From positions 1 to 64,000 of the forward strand of contig LJSV01000014.1 of NCBI GenBank assembly GCA_001314715.1: DNA of 64,000 nt. The letters run 5' to 3'. The notes under the pieces were generated by a model. The model did no database searches. It was given only the letters and a program-made list of their open reading frames with translations, and was not told the origin of the DNA. Below are positions 1 to 8,993 of the stretch, piece by piece. Origin of the DNA: Rhodobacteraceae bacterium HLUCCA12 (GTDB taxonomy: Bacteria; Pseudomonadota; Alphaproteobacteria; Rhodobacterales; Rhodobacteraceae). Both the position numbers and the translations under genes were made by a program. Positions within the stretch are counted from its first letter, which is position 1. Every line of letters begins with the position of its first letter.

Positions 1-2
1 CA

Positions 3-68
3 CGCAAATACATGAACATGGATCCGCTCTACGCGGAGCAAACCTCAACCCACGGAGCCGTCGCCTGA
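3..68 (+). CDS. possible C-terminal fragment of a CDS entering from the left edge (…RKYMNMDPLYAEQTSTHGAVA*)
   Basis: Open frame from the window edge to TGA at 66-68; too short to identify. Confidence 0.25.
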   Translation, partial: RKYMNMDPLYAEQTSTHGAVA

Positions 69-217
69 GAAAATGTGCGAAAGATCTTTGACACTACCAC
101 AGGGTCTGAGTCAATCGGGTCATTGCATCCTCGAAACATGCGTAAGGGCCGTGAGCCGACCCCTTTCATGAATATCGTGACATGAACGCGCGGTTTCAAC
201 CGCGCTGCTGTCAGGGG

Positions 218-472
218 TCATCCGGCGCGGCGGCGACGTTCCCAGACGAACAGCATGGCTGCGGCAACAGCAGCCAGCGCCAGCAGCCCGGCCGAGGCGT
301 CGATTTCCGGCACCGATGCCGGGTTCGAGGGCGAGCCGCCCGTATCGCCACCCGAACCGCCCCGCAACCAGCGCCAGAACCAGTGGCCGGAATGGGATTG
401 CGCGGCCATCGGCCCGGCCATCGCCAGAGTGGAAACGATACTGACACTCAGACCCAGAAGAAACCTGTTCAT
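218..472 (-). CDS. short exported protein with C-terminal VPEID-CTERM-type sorting signal
   Basis: 84 aa: N-terminal signal peptide, short Gly/Ser/Trp-rich segment, then VPEID-ASAGLLALAAVAAAMLFVW-ERRRR (motif, TM helix, basic tail). Confidence 0.75.
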   Translation of the reverse strand: MNRFLLGLSVSIVSTLAMAGPMAAQSHSGHWFWRWLRGGSGGDTGGSPSNPASVPEIDASAGLLALAAVAAAMLFVWERRRRAG

Positions 473-718
473 GCTACACCCGTCACTAGTTTCGAAACCG
501 ACGCGCTGCCGGCAGACAATCCATTACCGATCATGCAATAAATAAACCGGTTGGCCAAAAGAATTTGCTCTGCCGCCGGAAGCGCGCAACAAACCTGCGC
601 TATTTGCCATGATCGTTTCCACGACGGGTGTTAAAAGGGCGCTTGGCCCCGCCTTCGGTTCGGTGCGAACCGCAAGGCTGCGAATCAGCACTGATCGCCG
701 CGAAGGCGGTGGCGCAGT

Positions 719-1990
719 CTATTCGGCGGCGGAACGCACCGGATTTCCGTCGCGCGCAACGTCTTCCAGATGCGCCGCGATCGCCGCGGCAATGGCGCGC
801 TTGTCCTCGACCGGGGTGACGCCGTCGCGGCGCACCAGCAGGGCGCGTTGCTCGGTTCCGCGCGTGTCTTCGCCGCGGGTGGCGACAACAAGGCCGGCAT
901 GGTTCAGCCGCTTGGACGCGACCTCGATCAGTTCCTGTTCGCTGACGTCCTCAAGATACTTGAAGGCCACGCAATGCATGAAAGGGTCGGCCTTGCAGGC
1001 CAAGTCGATCACCTTTTCGGTGGGTTCAAGATCCAGTCGCAGGCTGCTTTGCCCCGAGGCGATCTTGCCCTGCACCGCCTGCTTGGGCCGATAGTCTGCG
1101 ACGCCTGCCGAAAAGATCCCCGCGAACAGCCCATCGCGCGCGCGGGCAACGACTGTGTCGCGGTATTCGTCATAGGTGCGAACGACGGTCAGCGGCAACG
1201 GGGTCGAGGGACGCCAGGCGCCATCGCCCAGAACCAGTTCGGCATCGGCGCCGCGCCAGACCAGTTCCTCGGCGATGCGTGCGCCCAGCCGGCCGCGAAA
1301 TCGGTTGACGATCCGGCGCACCCCGTCGATCGGCACCGGGGTCGGGCCGGCGGTGACCATGATTTTCTTGCCGATCAGGGGCGATCCGCTAAGCGCGCGT
1401 CCCACGGAAATGCAGAGCGACTCGGTGTCGGGCAGGTTGTGCTTGCCGTAGGCATCGCGCGGGGCGATGAACCACACCCCTTGCGCCGACAGTCGGCGCG
1501 CGTTGTCCACCAGTTGGGCATTATGCATGGTGCCGTGCATGGTCGGCGCGACCAGAACCTTGGTGCGGCCCTGTTCCATCCGCCCAAGCGCCGAAATCAG
1601 TGCCGATGTGACCACCGTATCGCCGATACCATGCGCCATCTTGGCAATGGTCGAATGGGTGGCGGGCGCAACCAGGTAGGCGTCAAAAGGCGCATTGTCA
1701 GACAGGTGTTCGGCGGCCCAGGTCAGCCCCGTGACAACCGGCCCCAGCGTCGCCCATTCCAGTGCCTCGCGCGCGACATATCGCAGGGCGTCATCGCTGG
1801 CGAACGCGACCACCGTGGCGCCGTGGCGCCTGAGCCCTCGGGCGATCTGCGGCGTCTTCATCGCCGCGATGCCGCCCGTGACCAGAAGGGCGATGCGCCG
1901 ACCGGCCAGCCGTTGCGAGGCCATCGGCACATCGTGATCGCCCATACCCGAGGGGGTCGGGGCCTTGAAGTCCCAGTCGTATGGCTTCAT
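719..1990 (-). CDS. CoaBC-like protein: HFCD flavoprotein (phosphopantothenoylcysteine decarboxylase-like) fused to CoaB-like ligase domain, divergent
   Basis: LLVTGGIAAMKTPQIARGLRRHGA, VAPATHSTIAKMAHGIGD, VTAGPTPVPIDGVRRIVNRFRGRLG; motifs degenerate relative to canonical CoaBC. Confidence 0.75.
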   Translation of the reverse strand: MKPYDWDFKAPTPSGMGDHDVPMASQRLAGRRIALLVTGGIAAMKTPQIARGLRRHGATVVAFASDDALRYVAREALEWATLGPVVTGLTWAAEHLSDNAPFDAYLVAPATHSTIAKMAHGIGDTVVTSALISALGRMEQGRTKVLVAPTMHGTMHNAQLVDNARRLSAQGVWFIAPRDAYGKHNLPDTESLCISVGRALSGSPLIGKKIMVTAGPTPVPIDGVRRIVNRFRGRLGARIAEELVWRGADAELVLGDGAWRPSTPLPLTVVRTYDEYRDTVVARARDGLFAGIFSAGVADYRPKQAVQGKIASGQSSLRLDLEPTEKVIDLACKADPFMHCVAFKYLEDVSEQELIEVASKRLNHAGLVVATRGEDTRGTEQRALLVRRDGVTPVEDKRAIAAAIAAHLEDVARDGNPVRSAAE

Positions 1991-3096
1991 GCACGGACCT
2001 CGGTTCCTTCGCGCGCGGCCTGTTCAAGCGCGACCTTGGCCCAATGCCGATGGGTGCCGCGCACCCGGTCCAGGCGGGTATTCAGCGCTTCGAAGTGACG
2101 CGGCAGAAACCGGCTGCGCTTGCCCATCTCTTCGTGAAGATGTGGCTGAACCTCAATGCCGAACATATCCATGCCCTGTGATTCCATGGCCGGGGAATAG
2201 GGTCGCCCCTCACCCAGATAAGCCGGGATCATGTAGGACAATTCGGGCGCGACCTTGAGATAGACGCCAAAGGCCTCGTCGTCATAGGACGCATCGGCGG
2301 CGTGCCAGCGCCCCCCCAGTTTCACGGCGGCGAAATAGTGCTTCACGGTTGGGCGCATCATGGACAACCACGCTTTGGGCATCAGCATGCCAAGGCGCGA
2401 AATCGGCATCGGGATCTCGACGAAACCGGCTTCGAGCCCGACCGCGCGCATCAGCGCGACCTGAAGGTTTGCCTTGGTCGTGCACATGCCCGTTCCGCGC
2501 GCCAGTGTATCCGAGGCGCGTTCCTGCCAGGTGCCGAACCGATAGGGCATCGGCTGAATGAACTTCAAAATGGCCTCGGCGGTGCCCGCCTCGGTGGTGC
2601 GGCGCAGGCGAACCGCGTTGCGCCGGATCTCGGGGTGGTCGATGTCGCACAGCGTTTCCACATCGGGCAGGACCACCGGCGGCGTGGCTGCGGCCTCGGC
2701 CGCGTCGGCGGCGATCAGCGCGTGGGTCATGGCCCGCCGCACCGGGCGATTGGCCGCTGCTGACCATGTGCCGCCGCCCATGTCCAGCGTCCAGACCCGC
2801 GCCGACAGATCGACAGCCTGAAGCCCTTGTTCGCCGCCGGTGAAGTGGTTGCCGGGCCCGTACCAGTTGCGCGGCCCGGCCAGCCGTCCGTCCAGAACGA
2901 CATGGAGCGCAAAGGGGTTGGGGTCATCCAGTGCCTCGCCTGGCGCAAGGTTGCGAACCCGACCCAGCGCGAATGCCGCCGGCGCATCGTCATCAAGATA
3001 AAGACCCAAAGTTGATTCATCGAACTCGTCAAGCAAGTCAGGGTTGATCATGTCGGCAGAGTGCTTTGTCATCGTCGTTGCCCCGTGCTTCCGCAT
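1987..3096 (-). CDS. transglutaminase-like superfamily protein
   Basis: RGTGMCTTKANLQVALMRAVGLEAGFV (Cys motif) and WHAADASYDDE (His/Asp motif); 4-nt overlap with the downstream CoaBC-like gene. Confidence 0.7.
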   Translation of the reverse strand: MRKHGATTMTKHSADMINPDLLDEFDESTLGLYLDDDAPAAFALGRVRNLAPGEALDDPNPFALHVVLDGRLAGPRNWYGPGNHFTGGEQGLQAVDLSARVWTLDMGGGTWSAAANRPVRRAMTHALIAADAAEAAATPPVVLPDVETLCDIDHPEIRRNAVRLRRTTEAGTAEAILKFIQPMPYRFGTWQERASDTLARGTGMCTTKANLQVALMRAVGLEAGFVEIPMPISRLGMLMPKAWLSMMRPTVKHYFAAVKLGGRWHAADASYDDEAFGVYLKVAPELSYMIPAYLGEGRPYSPAMESQGMDMFGIEVQPHLHEEMGKRSRFLPRHFEALNTRLDRVRGTHRHWAKVALEQAAREGTEVRA

Positions 3097-3395
3097 TGCC
3101 TCAATAAAGATTCGCCGCCCCGCAAATCCGAGGGCGACGACCGATTCCTGTTAAGAATACCTCTCAACCTCACGATTCAGAAGAGAAATTGGCAGATCAG
3201 GCCATTTTTTTGCCATGCTTTCGCCGGAATCGCCACGATTCCGGGCTTTCCGTTGCGTCCATTATGGCAGTTGTCGTGCGAAAACTGTTGAAACGTGGCA
3301 CACTTGCGGCAATCCTTTTCGGGCGCACCCAGAAAAACAGGCCGTCCGGCGACAGATTCGGCGGGCAGGTCGGGTGCCGGTCTGGGAGGACATGC

Positions 3396-4271
3396 ATGGA
3401 ATTTCTGCAACTGCTGGTAAGCGGTCTGGCCAACGGCTGCGTCTATGGCCTGGTGGCCCTGGGCTTTGTGCTGATCTACAAGGCGACCGAGGCCGTGAAC
3501 TTCGCGCAGGGCGATTTCATGATGCTGGGGGCCTTTGTCATGCTGGGCCTGGTCAATCCGCAATACATGGGGATCAACTTCTGGCTGGCGGTGCCGCTGG
3601 CGCTGCTGATCATGGGGGCGCTGGGCTATCTGCTGGATATCACCGTGCTGCGGCACATGTTCGGGCAAAGCCAGACCGCCATCGTGATCCTCACGATCGC
3701 GCTGGGTTTCGTGATCCGGTTCATTGCCGGGGTGATCTGGGGGCATGAACCCGTGAACCTGCATTCGCCGCTGGCACTGGGCGACATGCGCGCCTTCGGT
3801 GTGGTTCTCAGCCTGGCGGATATCGCGGTGATCGTGGTGACGGTGATCCTGACCATGCTGTTGTGGCAGTTCTTTCAGCGCACCAAGCTGGGGCTGGCCA
3901 TGCAGGCCTCAAGCCAGAACCAGATGGCGGCCTATTACATGGGGATTCCGGTCAAGCGGGTTCAGGGGGCGATCTGGGCGCTGGCGGCGATCGTGGCCTG
4001 CGTCGCGGGAATCCTTTATGCGTCCAAGGGGTCGCTGGACATTTCCGCGGGCTTCATCGGCATCAAGGCCTTTGCCGCGGCCGTGATCGGGGGGTTTGGC
4101 AGCCTGCCCGGCGCGCTGATGGGCGGGCTGATCGTGGGTGTGATCGAACCCTTCGCCTCGCGCTATCTGCCGCCGGGCTACAGCCAGATCGCGCCCTATG
4201 TGCTGCTGATCCTGGTGCTGATCTTTCGCCCGCACGGCCTGTTCGCGCAGGTGCGCACCAAAAAGGTCTGA
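3396..4271 (+). CDS. livH: branched-chain amino acid-type ABC transporter permease (LivH family)
   Basis: MEFLQLLVSGLANGCVYGLVALGFVLIYKATEAVNFAQGDFMMLGAF; start moved to ATG 3396 within ORF 3189-4271. Confidence 0.9.
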   Translation: MEFLQLLVSGLANGCVYGLVALGFVLIYKATEAVNFAQGDFMMLGAFVMLGLVNPQYMGINFWLAVPLALLIMGALGYLLDITVLRHMFGQSQTAIVILTIALGFVIRFIAGVIWGHEPVNLHSPLALGDMRAFGVVLSLADIAVIVVTVILTMLLWQFFQRTKLGLAMQASSQNQMAAYYMGIPVKRVQGAIWALAAIVACVAGILYASKGSLDISAGFIGIKAFAAAVIGGFGSLPGALMGGLIVGVIEPFASRYLPPGYSQIAPYVLLILVLIFRPHGLFAQVRTKKV

Positions 4272-4274
4272 GTC

Positions 4275-5357
4275 ATGCGATTTCATTTCAAGACGACATA
4301 CGACCAGGATATCCGACTCTTTCCCGATTGGTGGACCTTTGGCCTCTATGCCGCGCTTCTGGCGGTCATGCTGATCCTGCCGTGGCTGATCGACGGGTTC
4401 TTCCTGGGCGAAGTGACCAATGTCCTGATCTGGGCGGTCGCCGGGTTGGGGCTGATGCTGCTGACCGGGCAGACCGGTCAGGTCAGCCTGGGGCATTCGG
4501 CCTTCATGGCGCTGGGCTGCTATCTCTGCGTGATCCTGATGGAGGCGGGCGTGCCCTTCGTGGCGGCGTTCGTGCTGTGCGGAATCTTGACCGGCGTCCT
4601 TGGGGCGATCATCGCGCTTCCGGCCTTGAGGCTGCACGGCGTCTATCTGGCGATCGCGACTCTTGCGCTGGCCATTCTGGCCGACGACCTGATTGTCATC
4701 CTGACGCCCTGGACCGGCGGTGTCGCGGGCAAGTTCACACCAGAGATGACGATCCTGGGGTTCGAGATCAACCGATGGGCCAATCCCGCGTCTTGGTATT
4801 ACCTGGTGCTGATCGTCGCGGTGCTGGTTGCGCTGATCTATCGCAACCTGCTGCGCTCGCCGCTGGGTCGCGCCTTTGCGGCGATCCGCGACAGCGAGAT
4901 TTCGGCGCAGGCAATGGGCGTGGACGTCGCGCACACCAAGGCCGTGGCATTCGGCCTGTCCTGCGCCTTCACCGGGCTGGGTGGCGCGCTGATGGGCCTT
5001 TATGCCGGGGCGTTCAACAACGAGACCTTCAACTTCCTCCTTGCGATCCAGTTGCTGATGATGATCGTCATCGGTGGTCTGGGGTTCATCCACGGGGCGT
5101 TTCTGGGGGCGATCGTCATTGCCTTTCTGCCGCAGGCCCTGTCGATCCTCAGCGACCAGTTCGGCCGCGCCATGAGCATTCCGGGGCTGGAGATGGGCGT
5201 GTTCGGCATGATCCTGATCGCGTTCATCATCCTTGAGCCAATGGGGCTTTACGGGCGGTGGATGAAGATCCGCATCTGGCTTGAGCTGTTTCCGTTTGCC
5301 CGCCGCGACATGTTCCGCCGCCAGAAAAGCTATCTCAAGACGGAGCGGCTGAGATGA
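4275..5357 (+). CDS. livM: branched-chain amino acid-type ABC transporter permease (LivM family)
   Basis: GLGLMLLTGQTGQVSLGHSAFMALGCY; multi-TM; adjacent to livH. Confidence 0.9.
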   Translation: MRFHFKTTYDQDIRLFPDWWTFGLYAALLAVMLILPWLIDGFFLGEVTNVLIWAVAGLGLMLLTGQTGQVSLGHSAFMALGCYLCVILMEAGVPFVAAFVLCGILTGVLGAIIALPALRLHGVYLAIATLALAILADDLIVILTPWTGGVAGKFTPEMTILGFEINRWANPASWYYLVLIVAVLVALIYRNLLRSPLGRAFAAIRDSEISAQAMGVDVAHTKAVAFGLSCAFTGLGGALMGLYAGAFNNETFNFLLAIQLLMMIVIGGLGFIHGAFLGAIVIAFLPQALSILSDQFGRAMSIPGLEMGVFGMILIAFIILEPMGLYGRWMKIRIWLELFPFARRDMFRRQKSYLKTERLR

Positions 5358-6154
5358 GCCTGCTGGAGCTGAAGAACGTCACCCTGAAGTTCGGCGGTGT
5401 CACCGCGGTCAACGAGTTGAGTCTGTCGGTCGAGGAGGGGCAGGTCTTTGCGCTGGTCGGTCCCAACGGCGCCGGCAAATCGACCGTGTTCAACATGATC
5501 TCGCGCTTCTATACCCCGGTGACCGGCTCGATCGTCTTTGACGGCCGCGACCTGCTGACACTGAAGCCGCACGAGGTTCCGCAACTGGGAATCGCGCGCA
5601 CCTTTCAGAACATCGAGCTGTTCGACCGTGCCACGGTCCTGCAAAACCTTCTGGTGGGCCGCCACCGGCTGCGCAAGACGACGCTTGTCGAAGAGATGTT
5701 TTTCGTCGGTCGCGCGCGTGCGCAGGAGCGCGCGCACCGGCACGCCGTCGAGGAGGTGATCGATTTCCTGGATCTGCAGCCATACCGCAACCAGATGATC
5801 GCGGGTCTTCCCTATGGCGTGCGCAAGGTCGTGGAACTGGCGCGGGCGCTGTCGACGCGGCCGCGCCTTTTGTTGCTGGATGAACCCGCCTCGGGCCTGT
5901 CGGTCGAGGAGACCCAGGACATGCGCTGGTGGATCGATGACATCCGCCGGCAGATGGGGATCACGGTGTTGATGGTCGAGCATGACATGGGACTGGTCAG
6001 CAATGTCTGCGACCGGGTGCTGGCGCTGGACGGGGGCCGAAAGCTGGCCGAGGGCACCCCGGCCGAAGTGCAGTCGCATCCTGCCGTGATCGAGGCCTAT
6101 CTGGGCACCGCTGCGGTTTCAAAGACCGCCAATGCCACCGGAGGCCGGGTATGA
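5354..6154 (+). CDS. livG: ABC transporter ATP-binding protein (LivG family)
   Basis: Walker A GPNGAGKST, Walker B LLLLDEPASGL; overlaps livM stop. Confidence 0.9.
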   Translation: MSLLELKNVTLKFGGVTAVNELSLSVEEGQVFALVGPNGAGKSTVFNMISRFYTPVTGSIVFDGRDLLTLKPHEVPQLGIARTFQNIELFDRATVLQNLLVGRHRLRKTTLVEEMFFVGRARAQERAHRHAVEEVIDFLDLQPYRNQMIAGLPYGVRKVVELARALSTRPRLLLLDEPASGLSVEETQDMRWWIDDIRRQMGITVLMVEHDMGLVSNVCDRVLALDGGRKLAEGTPAEVQSHPAVIEAYLGTAAVSKTANATGGRV

Positions 6155-6200
6155 CGGTAAGGTGCGCGACGAGCGGCGCGATGCCGCGCAACCGGGGGAA

Positions 6201-6262
6201 GGGGGGCGCTGCCCCCCTCGGCCTGCGGCCTCACCCCCCGGCGTATTTTCGGCAAGATGAAG
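6201..6262 (+). repeat. intergenic repeat copy A: G6C/GC6 hairpin followed by CACCCCCCGGCGTATTTTCGGCAAGATGAAG
   Basis: ggggggc-gct-gcccccc at 6201-6217; core at 6241-6262; similar elements near 49947, 58196 and 62657. Confidence 0.8.
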
Positions 6263-6314
6263 GGGCCGGCGCGGCGCCGCATCCGGCCCGGCGGCGCAAG
6301 TCAGGGAGGCGGGC

Positions 6315-7085
6315 ATGAGCGCGCTGCTGGAAGTTCGCAACCTCGAAACCTTTTACGGACCGATCATGGCGATCCGCGGCGTGAGCCTTGAGGTCCGCGA
6401 GGGCCAGGTGGTGACTGTGCTGGGCGCCAATGGCGCGGGCAAGACGACGCTGCTGAAGACGATCTCGGGCATCATGGACCCCGAGAAGGGCAAGATCCTG
6501 TTCGAGGGGCGCGAGATCCAGGGCAAGGAGCCCCACCAGATCGTGCGCCAGGGGATCGTGCAGGTGCCGGAAGGGCGCGAGGTGTTTCCCCTGCTGACGG
6601 TCGCGGAGAACCTGGCGCTTGGGGCCTATACGCGTTCGGATCGAAGCGAGATCGCGCGCGACCGCGATCTGGTGTTCGAGTATTTCCCGATCCTGGCCGA
6701 GCGGCGCGACCAGGAGGCCGGCACACTGTCCGGCGGGCAGCAGCAGATGCTGGCGATCGGGCGTGGCCTGATGCTGCGGCCCAAGATCATGCTGCTGGAT
6801 GAGCCCAGTCTGGGCCTGTCGCCGCTGTTGACGCAAGAGATATTCGCCATTCTCAGGCGGCTGAACAAGGATGTCGGCGTGACCATGATGCTGGTCGAGC
6901 AGAACGCCGCCGTGGCGCTGGACCTGGCCGATCATGGCTATGTGATGGAACTGGGTCGCATCGTCATGTCGGACCGTGCCGAGACGCTGGCGGCGTCCGA
7001 AGATATCCAGAACTTCTATCTTGGCCATGCCAATGAAGGCGCGCGCGGCGAGCGGCGCTGGAAAAAGAGGAAGACATGGCGGTGA
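6315..7085 (+). CDS. livF: ABC transporter ATP-binding protein (LivF family)
   Basis: Walker A GANGAGKTT, LSGGQQQMLAIGRGLM, LLDEPSLGLSP. Confidence 0.9.
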   Translation: MSALLEVRNLETFYGPIMAIRGVSLEVREGQVVTVLGANGAGKTTLLKTISGIMDPEKGKILFEGREIQGKEPHQIVRQGIVQVPEGREVFPLLTVAENLALGAYTRSDRSEIARDRDLVFEYFPILAERRDQEAGTLSGGQQQMLAIGRGLMLRPKIMLLDEPSLGLSPLLTQEIFAILRRLNKDVGVTMMLVEQNAAVALDLADHGYVMELGRIVMSDRAETLAASEDIQNFYLGHANEGARGERRWKKRKTWR

Positions 7086-8959
7086 CCGGAGGAACAGCCA
7101 TGCCACAGGAACAGACCCTCAAGGGCGTGCGCGTCAACGCCGAGCCGGGGCAGCGCCCGCTCAGGATCGACGGCCACGCCACGATCGCAACGCTTTTTCG
7201 GGCCCGCTGCCGCGAAAACGGCGACGCGACCGCGCACCGTGAGAAGGATCTTGGAATCTGGCAGGCCTACAGCTGGTCGGATTACCTGGACCACGCGCGG
7301 CTGATCGGCATGGGGCTGCGGGCCCTGGGCCTCAGGCGCGGCGATGTCGTTTCGATCCTGTCCGAGGACAACAAGGAATGGATGTATTGCGACATGGCGG
7401 CGCAATGCATGGGCGCGGTCTCATCAGGGGTGTATACGACGGATTCGGCAAGCCAGCTGGCCTATCTGGTCGATGACTCGCAGACCCGGTTCCTGTTTGT
7501 CGAGAACGACGAGCAACTGGACAAGTTCCTGGAAGCCGAGGCGCAGATGCCTTCGCTGAGCAAGGTCATCATCTTCGACAGCGAGGGGCTGCACGACTTC
7601 TCGCATCCCAAGTGCATGTTCCTGGACGACCTTTACGCACTGGGCCGCGAGAATGACGATGCGGCCGTGTTCGATGCCGAGATCGACGCGACCCAGCCCG
7701 GCGATGTGGCGATCCTGGTCTATACCTCGGGCACCACGGGTATGCCCAAGGGCACCATGCTGACGCAGGAAAACATCCTCGCCGGAATGGAGGCGAGTCT
7801 CTACGGTTTGCCGTTCTCAAAGGGGGCCGAGCAGCTTTGCTTTCTGCCGCTTTGCCATATCCTGGAACGGATCGTGTCGCTTTACACGCCGCTGGTGGTG
7901 TCATCGACGGTCAATTTCGCCGAAAGCCCGGAAACCGTTTTCGACAACATCCGCGAAGCCTCGCCGCATGGCTTTGTCGCCGTGCCCCGCGTCTGGGAAA
8001 AGGTCTATTCGCGCGTGCTGGTCATGGCGCAAGAGGCGACCTGGCTGGGGCGCAAGGCATTCGGCCTGGCCGTCAGGGCCGGGCAGGCGCGCGCGGCCTA
8101 TACCCTGGCGGGCAAGCCCGTGCCCTTCGGCACGCGGGCCTGGTACAATCTTTGGGATATTCTGGTGTTGCGCAACCTGCGCCGCATGCTGGGGATGGAC
8201 CGGCTGATCCAGGGGCTGACCGGGGCCGCGCCGATCTCGCCGGAATTGCTGAAATGGTATCACGCCATTGGCGTGCCGCTCTATGAAGGGTTTGGCATGT
8301 CGGAAACGGCGGGCGTGGCCACGATCAATCTGCCCGAAGCCAACATGACCGGCTCGGTCGGTCGCCCGGTGCCGGGTGTCGCGGTGCGGATCGGCGCGAG
8401 CGACGAAATCCAGATCAAGGGGCTGAACGTGTTCAAGGGCTATCTGAACAAGCCCGACAAGACCGCCGAAGCCTTTACCGAGGATGGCTGGCTGCGCACC
8501 GGAGACATCGGCCGCATCGACGATGGCTATCTGGTGATCACGGGCCGGATGAAGGACATCATCATCACCGCCGGCGGCAAGAACATCACCCCGGCCGAGA
8601 TCGAAAGCCGGCTGAAGTTCAGTCATTACATCTCGGACGCCGTGGTCATCGGCGATCGGCGCAAATACCTGACCTGCCTGGTGATGATCGACCAGGAGAA
8701 TGTCGAGAAATACGCGCAGGACAGAAAGGTGCCGTTTTCGGATTTCCGCTCGCTCTGCCGCGCGCCCGAGGTTCTGGAGCTGATCCAGAACGAGATCGAC
8801 GCCGTGAACCGCGAATTCGCGCGGGTCGAGCAGATCAAGGATTTCCGGCTGATTGATGTCCTTCTGACCGCCGAGGATGAGGAGCTTACCGCGACAATGA
8901 AGCTCAAGCGTGCGACGGTTGAAGAACGCCACAAGGCGTTGATTGATGATATGTATTGA
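7076..8959 (+). CDS. AMP-binding long-chain-fatty-acid/acyl-CoA ligase
   Basis: AMP-binding motif VYTSGTTGMPKGTMLTQ; YEGFGMSETAG; DGWLRTGDIGRIDDGYLVITGRMKDIIITAGGKNITP; alternative start 7100. Confidence 0.9.
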   Translation: MAVTGGTAMPQEQTLKGVRVNAEPGQRPLRIDGHATIATLFRARCRENGDATAHREKDLGIWQAYSWSDYLDHARLIGMGLRALGLRRGDVVSILSEDNKEWMYCDMAAQCMGAVSSGVYTTDSASQLAYLVDDSQTRFLFVENDEQLDKFLEAEAQMPSLSKVIIFDSEGLHDFSHPKCMFLDDLYALGRENDDAAVFDAEIDATQPGDVAILVYTSGTTGMPKGTMLTQENILAGMEASLYGLPFSKGAEQLCFLPLCHILERIVSLYTPLVVSSTVNFAESPETVFDNIREASPHGFVAVPRVWEKVYSRVLVMAQEATWLGRKAFGLAVRAGQARAAYTLAGKPVPFGTRAWYNLWDILVLRNLRRMLGMDRLIQGLTGAAPISPELLKWYHAIGVPLYEGFGMSETAGVATINLPEANMTGSVGRPVPGVAVRIGASDEIQIKGLNVFKGYLNKPDKTAEAFTEDGWLRTGDIGRIDDGYLVITGRMKDIIITAGGKNITPAEIESRLKFSHYISDAVVIGDRRKYLTCLVMIDQENVEKYAQDRKVPFSDFRSLCRAPEVLELIQNEIDAVNREFARVEQIKDFRLIDVLLTAEDEELTATMKLKRATVEERHKALIDDMY

Positions 8960-8993
8960 ACAGGGCCATGTGGCCCATGATGGGGAGGAAACC

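Noticed and set aside
3296-3308. TGGCAC…TTGC resembling a sigma54 -24/-12 promoter upstream of livH
   Set aside because: Only 2 nt separate TGGCAC and TTGC; sigma54 promoters need about 5, so the spacing is wrong.
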